Made by a program: the position numbers and the translations under genes. 64,000 nt of DNA from Variovorax sp. E3 (lineage in GTDB: Bacteria; Pseudomonadota; Gammaproteobacteria; Burkholderiales; Burkholderiaceae_C): positions 36,218 to 100,217 of the forward strand of contig NZ_MOWM01000012.1 in assembly GCF_016082275.1 (NCBI RefSeq), read 5' to 3'. Below the pieces are notes generated by a model. The model had not been told where the DNA came from. It ran no database searches and saw only the letters and a program-made list of their open reading frames with translations. Shown here one piece after another: positions 39,665-51,958 of this stretch; within the stretch, counting starts at the first letter, position 1; the number at the start of each line of letters is the position of its first letter.

Positions 39665-41449
39665 ATGGAAATCTCGAAGGCGGAAATCATCTCCGCGGCT
39701 GCTGCGTCCTCGAACGCCGGCCACCCCACGCAAGAACTCATGGGCGCTGAAGTGCTGGTCAAGGCACTGCAGGCCGAAGGCGTCCAGTACATCTGGGGCT
39801 ACCCGGGCGGCGCGGTTCTGTACATCTACGACGCGTTCTACAAGCAGGACACCATCCAGCACGTGCTGGTGCGCCACGAGCAGGCAGCCGTCCATGCGGC
39901 CGACGGCTATGCGCGCGCCACCGGCGAAGTCGGCGTGGCGCTGGTCACTTCCGGCCCCGGCCTGACCAATGCTGTTACAGGTATTGCCACCGCGTACATG
40001 GACTCGATCCCGATGGTGATCATCTCGGGCCAGGTGCCAACGGCAGCCATCGGCCTGGACGCCTTCCAGGAATGCGACACGGTCGGCATCACCCGCCCCA
40101 TCGTCAAGCACAACTTCCTCGTCAAGGATCCCAAGGATCTGGCCATGACGATGAAAAAGGCCTTCCACATCGCACGCAGCGGCCGTCCCGGCCCCGTGGT
40201 GGTGGACGTGCCCAAGGACGTTTCGTTCAAGAAGACGCCCTACGCCGGCTATCCCGACAAGGTCGAGATGCGCTCGTACAACCCGGTGCGCAAGGGCCAC
40301 GGCGGCCAGATCCGCAAGGCGCTGCAGTTGCTGCTGGCGGCCAAGCGCCCCTACATCTACACCGGCGGCGGCGTGCTGCTGGGCAATGCCACCAACGAGC
40401 TGCGCACGCTGGTCGACATGCTCGGCTACCCGGTCACCAACACGCTGATGGGCCTGGGCGCCTACCCGGCGAGCGACCGCAAGTTCCTGGGCATGCTGGG
40501 CATGCACGGCACCATCGAAGCCAACAACGCGATGCAGAACTGCGACGTGCTGCTGGCCGTGGGCGCGCGCTTCGACGACCGCGTGATCGGCAACCCGAAG
40601 CACTTCGCGCAGAACGAACGCAAGATCATCCACATCGACATCGACCCGTCGAGCATCTCCAAGCGCGTGAAGGTCGACATCCCGATCGTCGGCGACGTGA
40701 AGGACGTGCTCACCGAGCTGATCTCGATGATCCGCGAGAGCACCGCCAAGCCCGACGCCGGCGCGCTGTCCGACTGGTGGAAGACCATCGAGGCCTGGCG
40801 CTCGCGCGACTGCCTCAAGTACGACCGCGGCAACACCGACGTCATCAAGCCGCAGTTCGTGGTCGAAACCCTCTGGAACATGACCAAGGACGCCGACGCG
40901 TACATCACGTCGGACGTGGGCCAGCACCAGATGTGGGCCGCCCAGTACTACCGCTTCGACGAGCCGCGCCGCTGGATCAACTCGGGCGGCCTGGGCACCA
41001 TGGGCGTGGGCATTCCCTACGCCATGGGCATCAAGCTGGCCAAGCCCGATTCGGAAGTGTTCACCATCACCGGCGAAGGCTCGGTGCAGATGTGCATCCA
41101 GGAACTCTCCACCTGCCTGCAATACAACACGCCGATCAAGATCTGCTCGCTCAACAACCGCTACCTGGGCATGGTGCGCCAGTGGCAGGAGATCGAATAC
41201 TCCGGCCGCTACAGCCACAGCTACATGGATGCACTGCCCAACTTCGTGAAGCTCGCCGAGGCCTACGGCCACGTCGGCATGCTGATCGAGCGTCCACAAG
41301 ACGTGGAGCCCGCGCTGCGCGAAGCACGCAAGCTCAAGGACCGCACGGTGTTCATGGACTTCCGCACCGACCCCACTGAAAACGTGTTCCCGATGGTGAA
41401 GGCCGGCATGGGCATCACCGAAATGCTGTTGGGTTCCGAAGATCTCTGA
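39665..41449 (+). CDS. ilvB: Acetolactate synthase large subunit
   Basis: Thiamine diphosphate enzyme that makes acetolactate and acetohydroxybutyrate, the first common step of valine, leucine and isoleucine synthesis. The 594-residue protein has the catalytic Glu in LVRHEQAAVHAADGYARATG, SGPGLTNAVTGIATAYMDS, the FAD-region GARFDDRV and the diphosphate motif GEGSVQMCIQEL through NNRYLGMVRQWQE. An N-terminal extension of about 25 residues precedes the core. ATG at 39665 with AAAGG upstream. It is the first gene of ilvB-ilvN-DUF4282-ilvC. Confidence 0.96.
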   Translation: MEISKAEIISAAAASSNAGHPTQELMGAEVLVKALQAEGVQYIWGYPGGAVLYIYDAFYKQDTIQHVLVRHEQAAVHAADGYARATGEVGVALVTSGPGLTNAVTGIATAYMDSIPMVIISGQVPTAAIGLDAFQECDTVGITRPIVKHNFLVKDPKDLAMTMKKAFHIARSGRPGPVVVDVPKDVSFKKTPYAGYPDKVEMRSYNPVRKGHGGQIRKALQLLLAAKRPYIYTGGGVLLGNATNELRTLVDMLGYPVTNTLMGLGAYPASDRKFLGMLGMHGTIEANNAMQNCDVLLAVGARFDDRVIGNPKHFAQNERKIIHIDIDPSSISKRVKVDIPIVGDVKDVLTELISMIRESTAKPDAGALSDWWKTIEAWRSRDCLKYDRGNTDVIKPQFVVETLWNMTKDADAYITSDVGQHQMWAAQYYRFDEPRRWINSGGLGTMGVGIPYAMGIKLAKPDSEVFTITGEGSVQMCIQELSTCLQYNTPIKICSLNNRYLGMVRQWQEIEYSGRYSHSYMDALPNFVKLAEAYGHVGMLIERPQDVEPALREARKLKDRTVFMDFRTDPTENVFPMVKAGMGITEMLLGSEDL

Positions 41450-41553
41450 TCCTCGGGACATTCGCTCAACTCTTTACTGACGAATCTATTGCCCGCCGAG
41501 CCCGCGCATTACCGTGCGCGGGGGAGGGCGGCGAAAAGAGGAGTCACGCAAAC

Positions 41554-42045
41554 ATGAAACACATCATTGCAGTGCTGCTGGAAAACGAGCCGGGTGCTCT
41601 TTCCCGCGTGGTGGGCCTGTTCTCGGCCCGGGGCTACAACATCGAATCGCTGACCGTCGCGCCGACCGAGGACCCGAGCCTCTCGCGCATGACCATCGTC
41701 ACCACCGGTTCGGACGACGTGATCGAGCAGATCACCAAGCACCTGAATCGCCTGATCGAAGTGGTCAAGGTCGTCGACCTGACCGAAGGTGCCTACACCG
41801 AGCGCGAGCTCATGATGGTGAAGGTGCGCGCGGTCGGCAAGGAGCGCGAGGAAATGATGCGCATGGCGGAAATTTTCCGCGGCCGCATCATCGACGTGAC
41901 CGACAAGAGCTACACCATTGAACTCACCGGCGACCACGGCAAGAACGACGCTTTCCTGGAAGCGATCGAACGTAGCGCTATCCTTGAAACTGTCCGCACC
42001 GGTGCCAGCGGCATCGGGCGCGGTGAGCGCATCCTGCGCGTGTAG
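41554..42045 (+). CDS. ilvN: Acetolactate synthase small (regulatory) subunit
   Basis: A 163-residue regulatory subunit (also called ilvH) that activates IlvB and carries valine feedback inhibition. The ACT domain is at the N-terminus (HIIAVLLENEPGALSRVVGLF, then SARGYNIESLTVAPTEDPSLS, with the GALSRV region that binds valine), followed by the C-terminal domain with AEIFRGRIIDVTDKSYTIELTG. It is 104 bases after ilvB. Length is normal for the ilvH type. Confidence 0.95.
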   Translation: MKHIIAVLLENEPGALSRVVGLFSARGYNIESLTVAPTEDPSLSRMTIVTTGSDDVIEQITKHLNRLIEVVKVVDLTEGAYTERELMMVKVRAVGKEREEMMRMAEIFRGRIIDVTDKSYTIELTGDHGKNDAFLEAIERSAILETVRTGASGIGRGERILRV

Positions 42046-42098
42046 GGGGTGCAGATCCCCTCAGTTTCATCGTTTCATCGACACATGAGGAGAGCGTG

Positions 42099-42362
42099 AT
42101 GCAAGACTTGCTGGGCTTCGACAAGATGGTGACGCCCATCATCATCCGGATCCTGTACTTCCTGGGGCTGCTGGCCGTGCTCGCGATGACCGCCACGGCA
42201 CTGTTCCAGGGGCGCATCCTGGTTGCCATCGGGGTCCTGGTTTTCGGCGCGATCATTGTTCGCGTCTACAGCGAATTGCTGATCCTGCTGTTCCGCATTC
42301 ACGACAACCTCGTGTCCATCAATCAGCAAATGAAGGCCCGGAATTCTTCCGGCCCACTGTGA
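42099..42362 (+). CDS. DUF4282 small membrane protein between ilvN and ilvC
   Basis: An 87-residue protein with two membrane helices (about residues 13-35 and 45-68) and the DUF4282-like pattern FDKMVTPIIIRILYFLGL and ARVYSELLILLFRIHDNL. The ATG at 42099 follows AGGAG at six bases, a strong start, so it is expressed. Function unknown. Its place inside the branched-chain operon, 53 bases after ilvN and 53 before ilvC, means its level follows that pathway. Confidence 0.82.
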   Translation: MQDLLGFDKMVTPIIIRILYFLGLLAVLAMTATALFQGRILVAIGVLVFGAIIVRVYSELLILLFRIHDNLVSINQQMKARNSSGPL

Positions 42363-42400
42363 GTGAACGCATCCCCGCCCGTGGGGATGCCCGAGATTAA

Positions 42401-43432
<1,032 letters not shown>

Positions 43433-43468
43433 TCTTCCGCTCGAAGGCGCTGCGGCGCCTTTTCCCAA

Positions 43469-43498
43469 GGGCCACCCGTCGCGGTGGCCCTTTTGTTT
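43469..43498 (+). terminator. Intrinsic terminator after ilvC
   Basis: GGGCCACC, six-base loop, GGTGGCCC, then TTTTGTTT. It ends the ilvB-ilvN-DUF4282-ilvC transcript, separating it from pssA. Confidence 0.92.
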
Positions 43499-43613
43499 GA
43501 AGGGGTCGAAGATGTGCCCTGAACTACACTGCAGGCCATGCGACTCACAGATCAAGATGCTATCGATTGGATAGCTGCACGTGCTGTGCCCACGAGGGAC
43601 GGAGGCAATTTCA

Positions 43614-44438
43614 ATGCATGACGATACGGTTCCCGACGAGGTGCAACCGCGCAAACGCCGCAAGGGCATCTACATCCTGCCGAACCTGTTCACGCTGGCG
43701 GCGTTGTTCGGCGGTTTCTACTCGGTCGTGATGGCCATGAACGCGCGCTTCGACCTCGCGGCGCTCGGCGTGTTCGCCGCGATGATCCTGGACAGCCTCG
43801 ACGGGCGCGTGGCCCGCATGACCAACACGCAGAGCGCGTTCGGCGAGCAGATGGATTCGCTGTCCGACATGGTGTCTTTCGGCGCCGCGCCGGCGCTCAT
43901 CGCGTACGAGTGGTCGCTCAAGGGCCTGGGCCGCTGGGGCTGGATCGCGGCCTTCGTGTACTGCGCCTGCGCGGCACTGCGCCTTGCGCGCTTCAACGTG
44001 AACACCGGCGTGGTCGACAAGCGCTGGTTCCAGGGGCTGCCGTCGCCGGCCGCAGCGGCACTCGTGGCGGGCTTCATCTGGCTGGTGGACGAATGGGGCA
44101 AGCGCGGCGGCGAGGTGCTGTACCTCTCGTGGACGCAGATCACCTGGGTCACCTTCGCCTTCACGCTGTATGCGGGCCTCACCATGGTCACGAACGCGCC
44201 GTTCTACAGCTTCAAGGACATCCAGATGAAGAAGAGCGTGCCCTTTGCCGCGATCGTGCTGATCGCGCTGGGCATCGCGGTCATCAACATCCATCCGCCC
44301 ACCGTGCTGTTCGGCCTGTTCGTCATTTACGGCCTGAGCGGCTACGTGGTCTACGGATGGCGCAAGGCCAAGGGCCAGCCGGTGAGCGTGATCAGCACCT
44401 CGACCGAAGAGCCCGACGAGCGGGGATTGCACAACTGA
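43614..44438 (+). CDS. pssA: CDP-diacylglycerol-serine O-phosphatidyltransferase
   Basis: Makes phosphatidylserine, the precursor of phosphatidylethanolamine, in the inner membrane. The 274-residue protein has the complete CDP-alcohol phosphotransferase motif DGRVARMTNTQSAFGEQMD with the last Asp in SLSD, all metal-binding Asp residues in place, and eight or so membrane helices. This is the integral membrane type II enzyme (Bacillus-like), not the Escherichia coli soluble type. Start ATG at 43614 follows GGAGG at eight bases. Confidence 0.92.
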   Translation: MHDDTVPDEVQPRKRRKGIYILPNLFTLAALFGGFYSVVMAMNARFDLAALGVFAAMILDSLDGRVARMTNTQSAFGEQMDSLSDMVSFGAAPALIAYEWSLKGLGRWGWIAAFVYCACAALRLARFNVNTGVVDKRWFQGLPSPAAAALVAGFIWLVDEWGKRGGEVLYLSWTQITWVTFAFTLYAGLTMVTNAPFYSFKDIQMKKSVPFAAIVLIALGIAVINIHPPTVLFGLFVIYGLSGYVVYGWRKAKGQPVSVISTSTEEPDERGLHN

Positions 44439-44453
44439 GCGGTACACCGGGTC

Positions 44454-44483
44454 TTCACAGGCCCGCGAAGGCTGTGCTACATT
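44454..44483 (+). promoter_or_regulatory. Candidate promoter of the leuA leader
   Basis: TTCACA (44454-44459) and TACATT (44478-44483) with an 18-base gap. A transcript would start around 44490, only a few bases before the leader peptide ATG at 44494, so the leader would be nearly leaderless. Confidence 0.5.
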
Positions 44484-44493
44484 CGAAACCCTC

Positions 44494-44550
44494 ATGACCA
44501 AGATTTCGCTGCTGGCCCTACTAGCTCTCCCTCACGGGCGGAGACGGTAG
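44494..44550 (+). CDS. leuL: leuA leader peptide (attenuation)
   Basis: An 18-residue reading frame, [18 protein letters not shown], with five leucine codons in a tight cluster (44509-44529), including the rare pair CTA CTA. It is placed before a strong hairpin with T-run and then leuA, exactly the layout of leucine attenuation. When leucyl-tRNA is scarce the ribosome would stall on the Leu codons; when it is plentiful it runs to the TAG at 44548. No ribosome site is visible, consistent with a start near the transcript end. The sequence does not match a leader I know. Confidence 0.72.
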   Translation: MTKISLLALLALPHGRRR

Positions 44551-44571
44551 CGCACGCGCTAATCCCTCACC

Positions 44572-44607
44572 ACGGCCCGTTCGCACCAGCAACGGGCCGT
44601 TTGTTTT
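44572..44607 (+). terminator. Attenuator terminator before leuA
   Basis: ACGGCCCGTT, nine-base loop, AACGGGCCGT, then TTGTTTT. The 5' arm can instead pair with ACGGGC at 44534-44539, inside the end of the leader peptide (His-Gly-Arg codons), giving a rival antiterminator. A ribosome stalled on the Leu codons would leave ACGGGC free; one at the stop codon would cover it. Confidence 0.8.
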
Positions 44608-44648
44608 GGGGTTGCTGGTTGATTCCCAACCATCACAGAGAAATCGAC

Positions 44649-46350
<1,702 letters not shown>

Positions 46351-46413
46351 CGCTGCCAACGCGCTGATACCGCGCCGCATGCGCAAGGTGGGAACGAACA
46401 AAGGAGCTCCACG

Positions 46414-47952
46414 ATGACCGACCAACTCATAATTTTCGACACCACCTTGCGCGACGGCGAGCAGTCGCCCGGCGCCTCGATGACGCGCGACGAGAAGATG
46501 CGCATCGCCAAGCTGCTGGAGCGGCTGAAGGTCGATGTCATCGAAGCGGGCTTTCCCGCCAGCTCGAACGGCGATTTCGAGGCCGTGAAGGCCATTGCCA
46601 ACGCGATCAAGGACGCGACGGTGTGCGGCCTCTCGCGCGCCAACGACCGCGACATCGCCCGCGCCGCAGAGGCCCTGAAGGGCGCGGCCCGCGGACGCAT
46701 CCACACCTTCATCGCGACCTCGCCGCTTCACATGGAAAAGAAGCTGCGCATGTCGCCCGACGAAGTGCACGAGCAGGCCAAGCTGGCCGTGCGTTTTGCG
46801 CGCAACCAGATCGGCGACGTCGAGTTCAGCCCTGAAGACGGCTACCGCAGCGACCCGGACTTCCTGTGCCGCGTGCTCGAAACCGTCATCAACGAAGGCG
46901 CCACCACCATCAACGTGCCCGACACCGTCGGCTACGCCATCCCCGAGCTCTACGGCAACTTCATCAAGATGCTGCGCGAGCGCATTCCCAACAGCGACAA
47001 GGCGATCTGGTCGGTGCACTGCCACAACGACCTGGGCATGGCCGTGGCCAACTCGCTGGCCGGCGTGAAGATCGGCGGCGCGCGCCAGGTCGAATGCACC
47101 ATCAACGGCCTGGGCGAGCGCGCGGGCAACTGCTCGCTCGAGGAAGTGGTCATGGCGGTGAAGACCCGCAAGGACTATTTCGGGCTGGACCTGCGCATCG
47201 ACACCCAGCACATCGTGGCCGCGAGCCGCATGGTCAGCCAGACCACCGGTTTCGTGGTGCAGCCGAACAAGGCCGTGGTGGGCGCCAATGCCTTCGCGCA
47301 TGCCTCCGGCATTCACCAGGACGGCGTGCTCAAGGCCCGCGACACCTACGAGATCATGCGCGCCGAAGACGTGGGCTGGACCGCCAACAAGATCGTGCTG
47401 GGCAAGCTCAGCGGCCGCAATGCCTTCAAGCAGCGCCTGCAGGAACTGGGCGTGACCATGGCCAGCGAGGGCGACATCAACGCCGCCTTCCTGCGCTTCA
47501 AGGAGCTGGCCGACCGCAAGTCCGAAATTTTCGACGAAGACATCCTGGCGCTCGTCAGCGCGGAAGAGGTGTCGAACGTTGGTGAGCAGTTTGCTTTCGT
47601 TTCTCTCTCCCAGCACAGCGAAACCGGCGAGCGCCCCCAGGCCAAGGTCGTCTTTACCGTCCAGGGCAAGGAAGTCACCGGCGAATCCGATGGCAACGGC
47701 CCGGTGGATGCTTCTCTGAAGGCCATCGAGTCCCACGTCAAGAGCGGCGCCGAGATGGTTCTTTACTCTGTAAACGCCATCAGCGGCTCGACGGAAAGCC
47801 AGGGGGAAGTTACAGTCCGGTTACAAAACGCAGGGCGGGTGGTCAACGGTGTGGGTGCAGACCCGGACATCGTGGTCGCTTCGGCAAAGGCTTATTTGAG
47901 TGCGCTCAACAAGTTACAGAGCCAAGCTGAGAGAGTTGCGGCACAAGGTTAG
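46414..47952 (+). CDS. 2-isopropylmalate synthase, short bacterial type
   Basis: A 512-residue enzyme of the common bacterial LeuA class. It has [16 protein letters not shown] at the active site, the metal ligands in [35 protein letters not shown], the [11 protein letters not shown] segment, and the C-terminal leucine-binding domain (about residues 390-505). It differs clearly from the long-type protein encoded just upstream. Which of the two carries leucine synthesis, or whether this one makes a homologue such as citramalate, cannot be settled from sequence, but the motif set favours isopropylmalate synthase. Confidence 0.9.
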   Translation: MTDQLIIFDTTLRDGEQSPGASMTRDEKMRIAKLLERLKVDVIEAGFPASSNGDFEAVKAIANAIKDATVCGLSRANDRDIARAAEALKGAARGRIHTFIATSPLHMEKKLRMSPDEVHEQAKLAVRFARNQIGDVEFSPEDGYRSDPDFLCRVLETVINEGATTINVPDTVGYAIPELYGNFIKMLRERIPNSDKAIWSVHCHNDLGMAVANSLAGVKIGGARQVECTINGLGERAGNCSLEEVVMAVKTRKDYFGLDLRIDTQHIVAASRMVSQTTGFVVQPNKAVVGANAFAHASGIHQDGVLKARDTYEIMRAEDVGWTANKIVLGKLSGRNAFKQRLQELGVTMASEGDINAAFLRFKELADRKSEIFDEDILALVSAEEVSNVGEQFAFVSLSQHSETGERPQAKVVFTVQGKEVTGESDGNGPVDASLKAIESHVKSGAEMVLYSVNAISGSTESQGEVTVRLQNAGRVVNGVGADPDIVVASAKAYLSALNKLQSQAERVAAQG

Positions 47953-48070
47953 GTTTTCAGGCGTTCCTTGGTATTCGATTGAAGAAGAGGATGCAAGTAA
48001 CTGATATTGCGTGCCTTTTTTTGATTTCGATACACTGCGGTCCTCGTTTGTCGCCGCTGGAGATTTATTA

Positions 48071-49261
48071 ATGCCTGAAGCCCGTCTCCGCCGAGTTTCC
48101 AGCCAGCGGTTTCTACCCGCACTCAAATTCATCGCCGTCGCGTTCTGCGCCACGGCGTTTTTGCTGCCTGGCGCCCAGGCCGCGAAGAAAGAAAAGCCCA
48201 CCGCAGCCAAGACCGCCGTCGCCAAGAAGGCGAAGGGGCCGGTGCCTGTCGAGGTGAAGCGCACCGCGTCGTCCAAGACAGCGGCGCGCGGCGCCCGGGC
48301 CGAAAAAGCAGAAAAGGTCGTTCGTGGAGGCCGCAATGTCGTTGCCACCATCCACAAGAAGAACGGCAAGACCGTGGTGGCCGTCCAGCGCCGCTCGGTG
48401 GTCCGCGTCGAAGCGCCCGCGCGCCAGTCCTTCGGCCAGATGGCCGGCCTGCACGGTACCGAAGACGTGCTCGACCTGAAGTCGAGCGTGGCGCTGGTGA
48501 TCGACCAGGACACCCACGAAGTGCTGTTCAGCAAGAACGACCACGCCGTGCTGCCGATCGCGTCGCTCACCAAGCTCATGACCGGCCTGCTCATCAGCGA
48601 GGCGCACCTGCCCAATGAAGAGCTGATCACCATCACGCAGGACGACGTCGACACCGAAAAGCGCAGCAGCTCGCGCCTGACGGTCGGCACCACGCTGTCG
48701 CGCGGCGAACTGCTGCACCTGGCGCTGATGTCCAGCGAAAACCGCGCCGCGCACGCGCTGGGCCGCACCTACCCGGGTGGCCTGTCGACCTTCGTGAGCA
48801 TCATGAATGCAAAGGCCAAGATGCTCGGCATGAAGGACACGCGCTACGTCGAGCCCACGGGCCTGTCCAGCCGCAACCAGTCGAGCGCGCAAGACCTGGC
48901 GCTGCTGGTCAATGCAGCCTATTCCGACGCCACCGTGCGCTCGCTGTCGACCTCGCCTGAATACCAGGTCGAAGTCGGCAACCGCGTGCTGCAGTTCAAC
49001 ACCACCAACCGCCTCGTGAAGAGCCCCGATTGGGAAATCGGCGTGCAGAAGACCGGTTACATCTCCGAAGCCGGCCAGTGCCTCGTGATGCAGGCCAAGG
49101 TAGCAGGGCGCAAGCTGATCATGGTGTTCCTGGATTCGGCCGGCAAGTTCAGCCGTATCGCCGACGCCGAGCGCGTTCGCCGCTGGGTCGAGGCCACGCA
49201 TTCGATCTCGGGTTCGCCCGCCGCGTCTTCGCGCAACGTGGGCTTCCAGGTCGCGGGCTGA
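48071..49261 (+). CDS. pbpG: Serine-type D-Ala-D-Ala endopeptidase (PBP7 family)
   Basis: Periplasmic peptidase that trims peptidoglycan cross-links. The 396-residue protein has a signal peptide (to about residue 37), an unusual basic, Lys/Ala-rich spacer of about 75 residues, then the S11 peptidase domain with the SxxK box SLTK, the SxN box SSEN and the KTG box in VQKTGYISEAG. The ATG at 48071 follows GGAG at nine bases. A bidirectional terminator lies after the stop. The long Lys-rich spacer could bind the acidic cell wall. Confidence 0.9.
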   Translation: MPEARLRRVSSQRFLPALKFIAVAFCATAFLLPGAQAAKKEKPTAAKTAVAKKAKGPVPVEVKRTASSKTAARGARAEKAEKVVRGGRNVVATIHKKNGKTVVAVQRRSVVRVEAPARQSFGQMAGLHGTEDVLDLKSSVALVIDQDTHEVLFSKNDHAVLPIASLTKLMTGLLISEAHLPNEELITITQDDVDTEKRSSSRLTVGTTLSRGELLHLALMSSENRAAHALGRTYPGGLSTFVSIMNAKAKMLGMKDTRYVEPTGLSSRNQSSAQDLALLVNAAYSDATVRSLSTSPEYQVEVGNRVLQFNTTNRLVKSPDWEIGVQKTGYISEAGQCLVMQAKVAGRKLIMVFLDSAGKFSRIADAERVRRWVEATHSISGSPAASSRNVGFQVAG

Positions 49262-49279
49262 TTCCCCGGTCCCCAACGA

Positions 49280-49309
49280 AAACAGGCCCTTTTCAGGGCC
49301 TGTTTGCTT
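49280..49309. terminator. Bidirectional terminator between pbpG and the IclR gene
   Basis: AAACAGGCCCT, four-base loop, AGGGCCTGTTT, then GCTTTT; on the other strand TTTTCG follows the stem. It sits between two convergent genes and can end both. Confidence 0.9.
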
Positions 49310-49359
49310 TTGGGCGTTGCAGGGCGCTGCAGGCACTCTGGGAGTGCCGTGGAGTGCCG

Positions 49360-50196
49360 TCAGGCGCCCGTGGAGGGGCCGGCGTTCGCCGCAGCAGCAG
49401 CGGCTGGCGTGGCGGCCATGCCGTCCTTGAAGCCCAGCGCGCCCGAGATTTCATTGGCCGTGGCCTGCAGCTTGGGCAGCCAGCCTTCGTCGAGGCGGTC
49501 GGCCGGCGCCGAGATCGACAAACCCGCCACCAGCTTGCCCTGGTCGTCGTAGATGCCGGCGGCCATGCAGCGCACGCCCAGTTCCAGCTCTTCGTTGTCG
49601 CGGGCAATGCCGTACTGGCGCGCCTTCGACAGCTCGCGCTCGAGCGCGGGCAGCTGGGTGATGCTGTTGCGCGTGTGGCCGGCCAGGCCGGTGCGCGTGG
49701 CGTAGCTGCGCACGCGCTGCGGGTCGTCGGCCGCCAGGAACAGCTTGCCGGTCGAGGTCAGGTGCAGGGCGGCGCGGCCGCCGATGGCGCGCACCACCTG
49801 CATGCCCGAGCGCTCGCTGTAGGAGCGCTCGATGTACACGATCTCGTCGCCCTGGCGCATGCTCAGGTTGACCGGCTGCTGCGTCAGCTTGTGCAGTTCG
49901 CGCATCGGGCCCAGCGCCGCGTCGCGCACGTTGAGCCGGCCCTTGACCAGGTTGCCCAGCTCCAGCAGGCGCATGCCCAGGCGGTAGCTGCCCGCTTCGG
50001 GCCGGTCGACGAAGCGGCCGACGGCCAGGTCGTTGAGGATGCGGTGCGTGGTCGACGGGTGAAGCCCGGTCTTTTCGCTGATCTCCTTCAGCGAAATCGC
50101 CTCTTCGCGCGATGCCAGGACATCGATCAGCGCGAACATGCGCTCGATCACCTGGATCACGGGAACAGCGGGAATGTCTGATTGGTTTTTTCTCAT
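49360..50196 (-). CDS. IclR family transcriptional regulator
   Basis: A 278-residue regulator with the winged helix at residues 15-75 (ISLKEISEKTGLHPSTTHRILNDL, then GSYRLGMRLLELG) and the IclR ligand domain with VVRAIGGRAALHLTSTGKLFLA and ELELGVRCMAAGIYDDQGKLVAGLSISAP. The Ala-rich tail is unusual. It is convergent with pbpG and upstream of nothing obvious: the neighbouring bpt gene, 30 bases upstream, runs in the same direction. Its target and ligand are unknown. Confidence 0.9.
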   Translation of the reverse strand: MRKNQSDIPAVPVIQVIERMFALIDVLASREEAISLKEISEKTGLHPSTTHRILNDLAVGRFVDRPEAGSYRLGMRLLELGNLVKGRLNVRDAALGPMRELHKLTQQPVNLSMRQGDEIVYIERSYSERSGMQVVRAIGGRAALHLTSTGKLFLAADDPQRVRSYATRTGLAGHTRNSITQLPALERELSKARQYGIARDNEELELGVRCMAAGIYDDQGKLVAGLSISAPADRLDEGWLPKLQATANEISGALGFKDGMAATPAAAAAANAGPSTGA

Positions 50197-50226
50197 GGCG
50201 CTCTGCGGTGATGACCCAGCGCCATT

Positions 50227-50976
50227 TTACCTTGTGAAATCGTCAGGCGCTTGCCACCGTCCGTCGACCAGCACTTCGTGCGGGGAAAAGCGCGCCTTGT
50301 AGTTCATCTTCGGGCTGTGCTCGATCCAGTAGCCCAGGTAGACGTGCGGCAGGCCCAGCTTGCGCGCCTGCTCGATCTGCCAGAGCACGCTGTAAGTGCC
50401 ATAGCCGGCGCTGGTATCGGGCTCGTAGAAGGTGTAGACGGCCGAGATGCCGTCGTTCAGCACGTCGAGGATCGACACCATCTTCAGCGCGCCCGCGCTG
50501 CCGTCGGGCAGGGTCTCGCGAAACTCCACCAGCCGTGAGTTGACCCGGCTTTGCAGCAGGAACTGGGTGTATTGGTCGATGCTGTCGTGGTCCATGCCGC
50601 CGCCGGCGTGGCGGCCGTTCTGGTAGCGCAGGTAGAGCTGGTAGTGCTCCGGCACGAAGCACAGCTTGAGCACCCGCGCCTGCAGATCGGAATGTTGTTT
50701 CATCGCGCGCCGCTGGCTGCGCGTCGGCTGGAAGCTGTTGGCCAGCACCCGCAGCGGAATGCACGCGCGGCAGCCGTCGCAGTAGGGCCGGTAGGTGAAC
50801 ATGCCGCTGCGCCGGAAGCCGCTGAGCACCAGGTCGGAGTAGGCGTCGTTGTGGATCAGGTGGCTGGGCGTGGCCACCTGCGACCGTGCCTGGCGATCCG
50901 GCAGATAGCTGCAGGGATAGGGCGCCGTCGCATAGAACTGCAGCGTGTGAAGCGGAAGATCCTTGAGGTGCGTCAC
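50227..50976 (-). CDS. bpt: Aspartate/glutamate leucyltransferase
   Basis: Adds leucine from leucyl-tRNA to N-terminal Asp or Glu, marking proteins for ClpAP degradation. The 249-residue protein shows [40 protein letters not shown] with its cysteine set, and [20 protein letters not shown], all typical of bacterial Bpt. The ATG overlaps the aat stop by four bases. With aat it forms a compact N-degron operon covering basic and acidic secondary destabilising residues. Confidence 0.94.
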   Translation of the reverse strand: MTHLKDLPLHTLQFYATAPYPCSYLPDRQARSQVATPSHLIHNDAYSDLVLSGFRRSGMFTYRPYCDGCRACIPLRVLANSFQPTRSQRRAMKQHSDLQARVLKLCFVPEHYQLYLRYQNGRHAGGGMDHDSIDQYTQFLLQSRVNSRLVEFRETLPDGSAGALKMVSILDVLNDGISAVYTFYEPDTSAGYGTYSVLWQIEQARKLGLPHVYLGYWIEHSPKMNYKARFSPHEVLVDGRWQAPDDFTR

Positions 50977-51728
50977 GTCGAAAGAGGAGGTCGCGCGGAA
51001 AGGAGTTCATTCCAGTATACGGGCTCGAATCGCCACTGTGGCCCCTCCTGCCGCCGGGCCTCGGCCACATGGGCGACGAAGCGCTTGCGCGGCATTTCGT
51101 GGGCGCCCAGGCTGGCCAGGTGGGCGGTGTTCTGCTGGCAGTCGATCATGCGCACGCCGGCGTGCCGGCACAGCGACACCAGCGCCGCCAGCGCGATCTT
51201 CGAGGCGTCGGGCTGGCGCGTGAACATCGATTCGCCGAACACCGCGCGGCCCAGCGCCACGCAGTAGAGGCCGCCGGCCAGCTTGCCGTCGATCCAGGTC
51301 TCGACGCTGTGGGCGTGGCCGGCTTTGTGCAAATTCGTATAGGCCTTCACCATGTCGGGCACGATCCACGTACCCGACTGGCCCACGCGCGGCGAGCGCG
51401 AGCAGGCGGAAATCACGGCCGGAAAGTCGTGGTCGATGCGCACCTCGCAGCCGGGCGTTTCGGCAAAGCGCGCCAGCGTCTTGCGCAGCGAGCGGTGCAG
51501 CTTGAAGTCCGCCACCTGCAGCACCATGCGCGGGTCGGGGCTCCACCACAGGATCGGCTGGTCCTCGCTGAACCACGGGAAGACGCAGTTGCTGTAGGCC
51601 TGCATCAGAGTATCGACATCGAGCGCGCCGCCGGCCGCGAGCAGGCCGGGCACGGGGTCGGCAATGCCCCATGCCGACGCGGGGTCGGGCAGGGTGTCTC
51701 CGGGTTCGAGCCAGGGCAGTTGTTGCAT
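50973..51728 (-). CDS. aat: Leucyl/phenylalanyl-tRNA-protein transferase
   Basis: Adds Leu or Phe to proteins starting with Arg or Lys, the main N-degron step feeding ClpS-ClpAP. The 251-residue protein has [62 protein letters not shown] and [20 protein letters not shown], a full family match. ATG at 51728. It precedes bpt with an ATGA overlap. Confidence 0.95.
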   Translation of the reverse strand: MQQLPWLEPGDTLPDPASAWGIADPVPGLLAAGGALDVDTLMQAYSNCVFPWFSEDQPILWWSPDPRMVLQVADFKLHRSLRKTLARFAETPGCEVRIDHDFPAVISACSRSPRVGQSGTWIVPDMVKAYTNLHKAGHAHSVETWIDGKLAGGLYCVALGRAVFGESMFTRQPDASKIALAALVSLCRHAGVRMIDCQQNTAHLASLGAHEMPRKRFVAHVAEARRQEGPQWRFEPVYWNELLSARPPLST

Positions 51729-51958
51729 GGCCGTAGGTATACACGGCTTCGCTAAAACTGAATCCAGTTGAGGGAAAATCGCGTACGTCCGGGGTCTTGT
51801 CTTGTCTATCAGGCAGCCGCTCTGGCGTTGCATCCGTTGGCACGGCATACCCACAAGACCCGTCGAAGGCCATATAGTGCTCAGCTCGCATTCGCAGTAC
51901 CCACAGCGGACCCGGCAGGCAGGCATTTCGCGCCGGGGATCAGCACAAGAGGACCACG

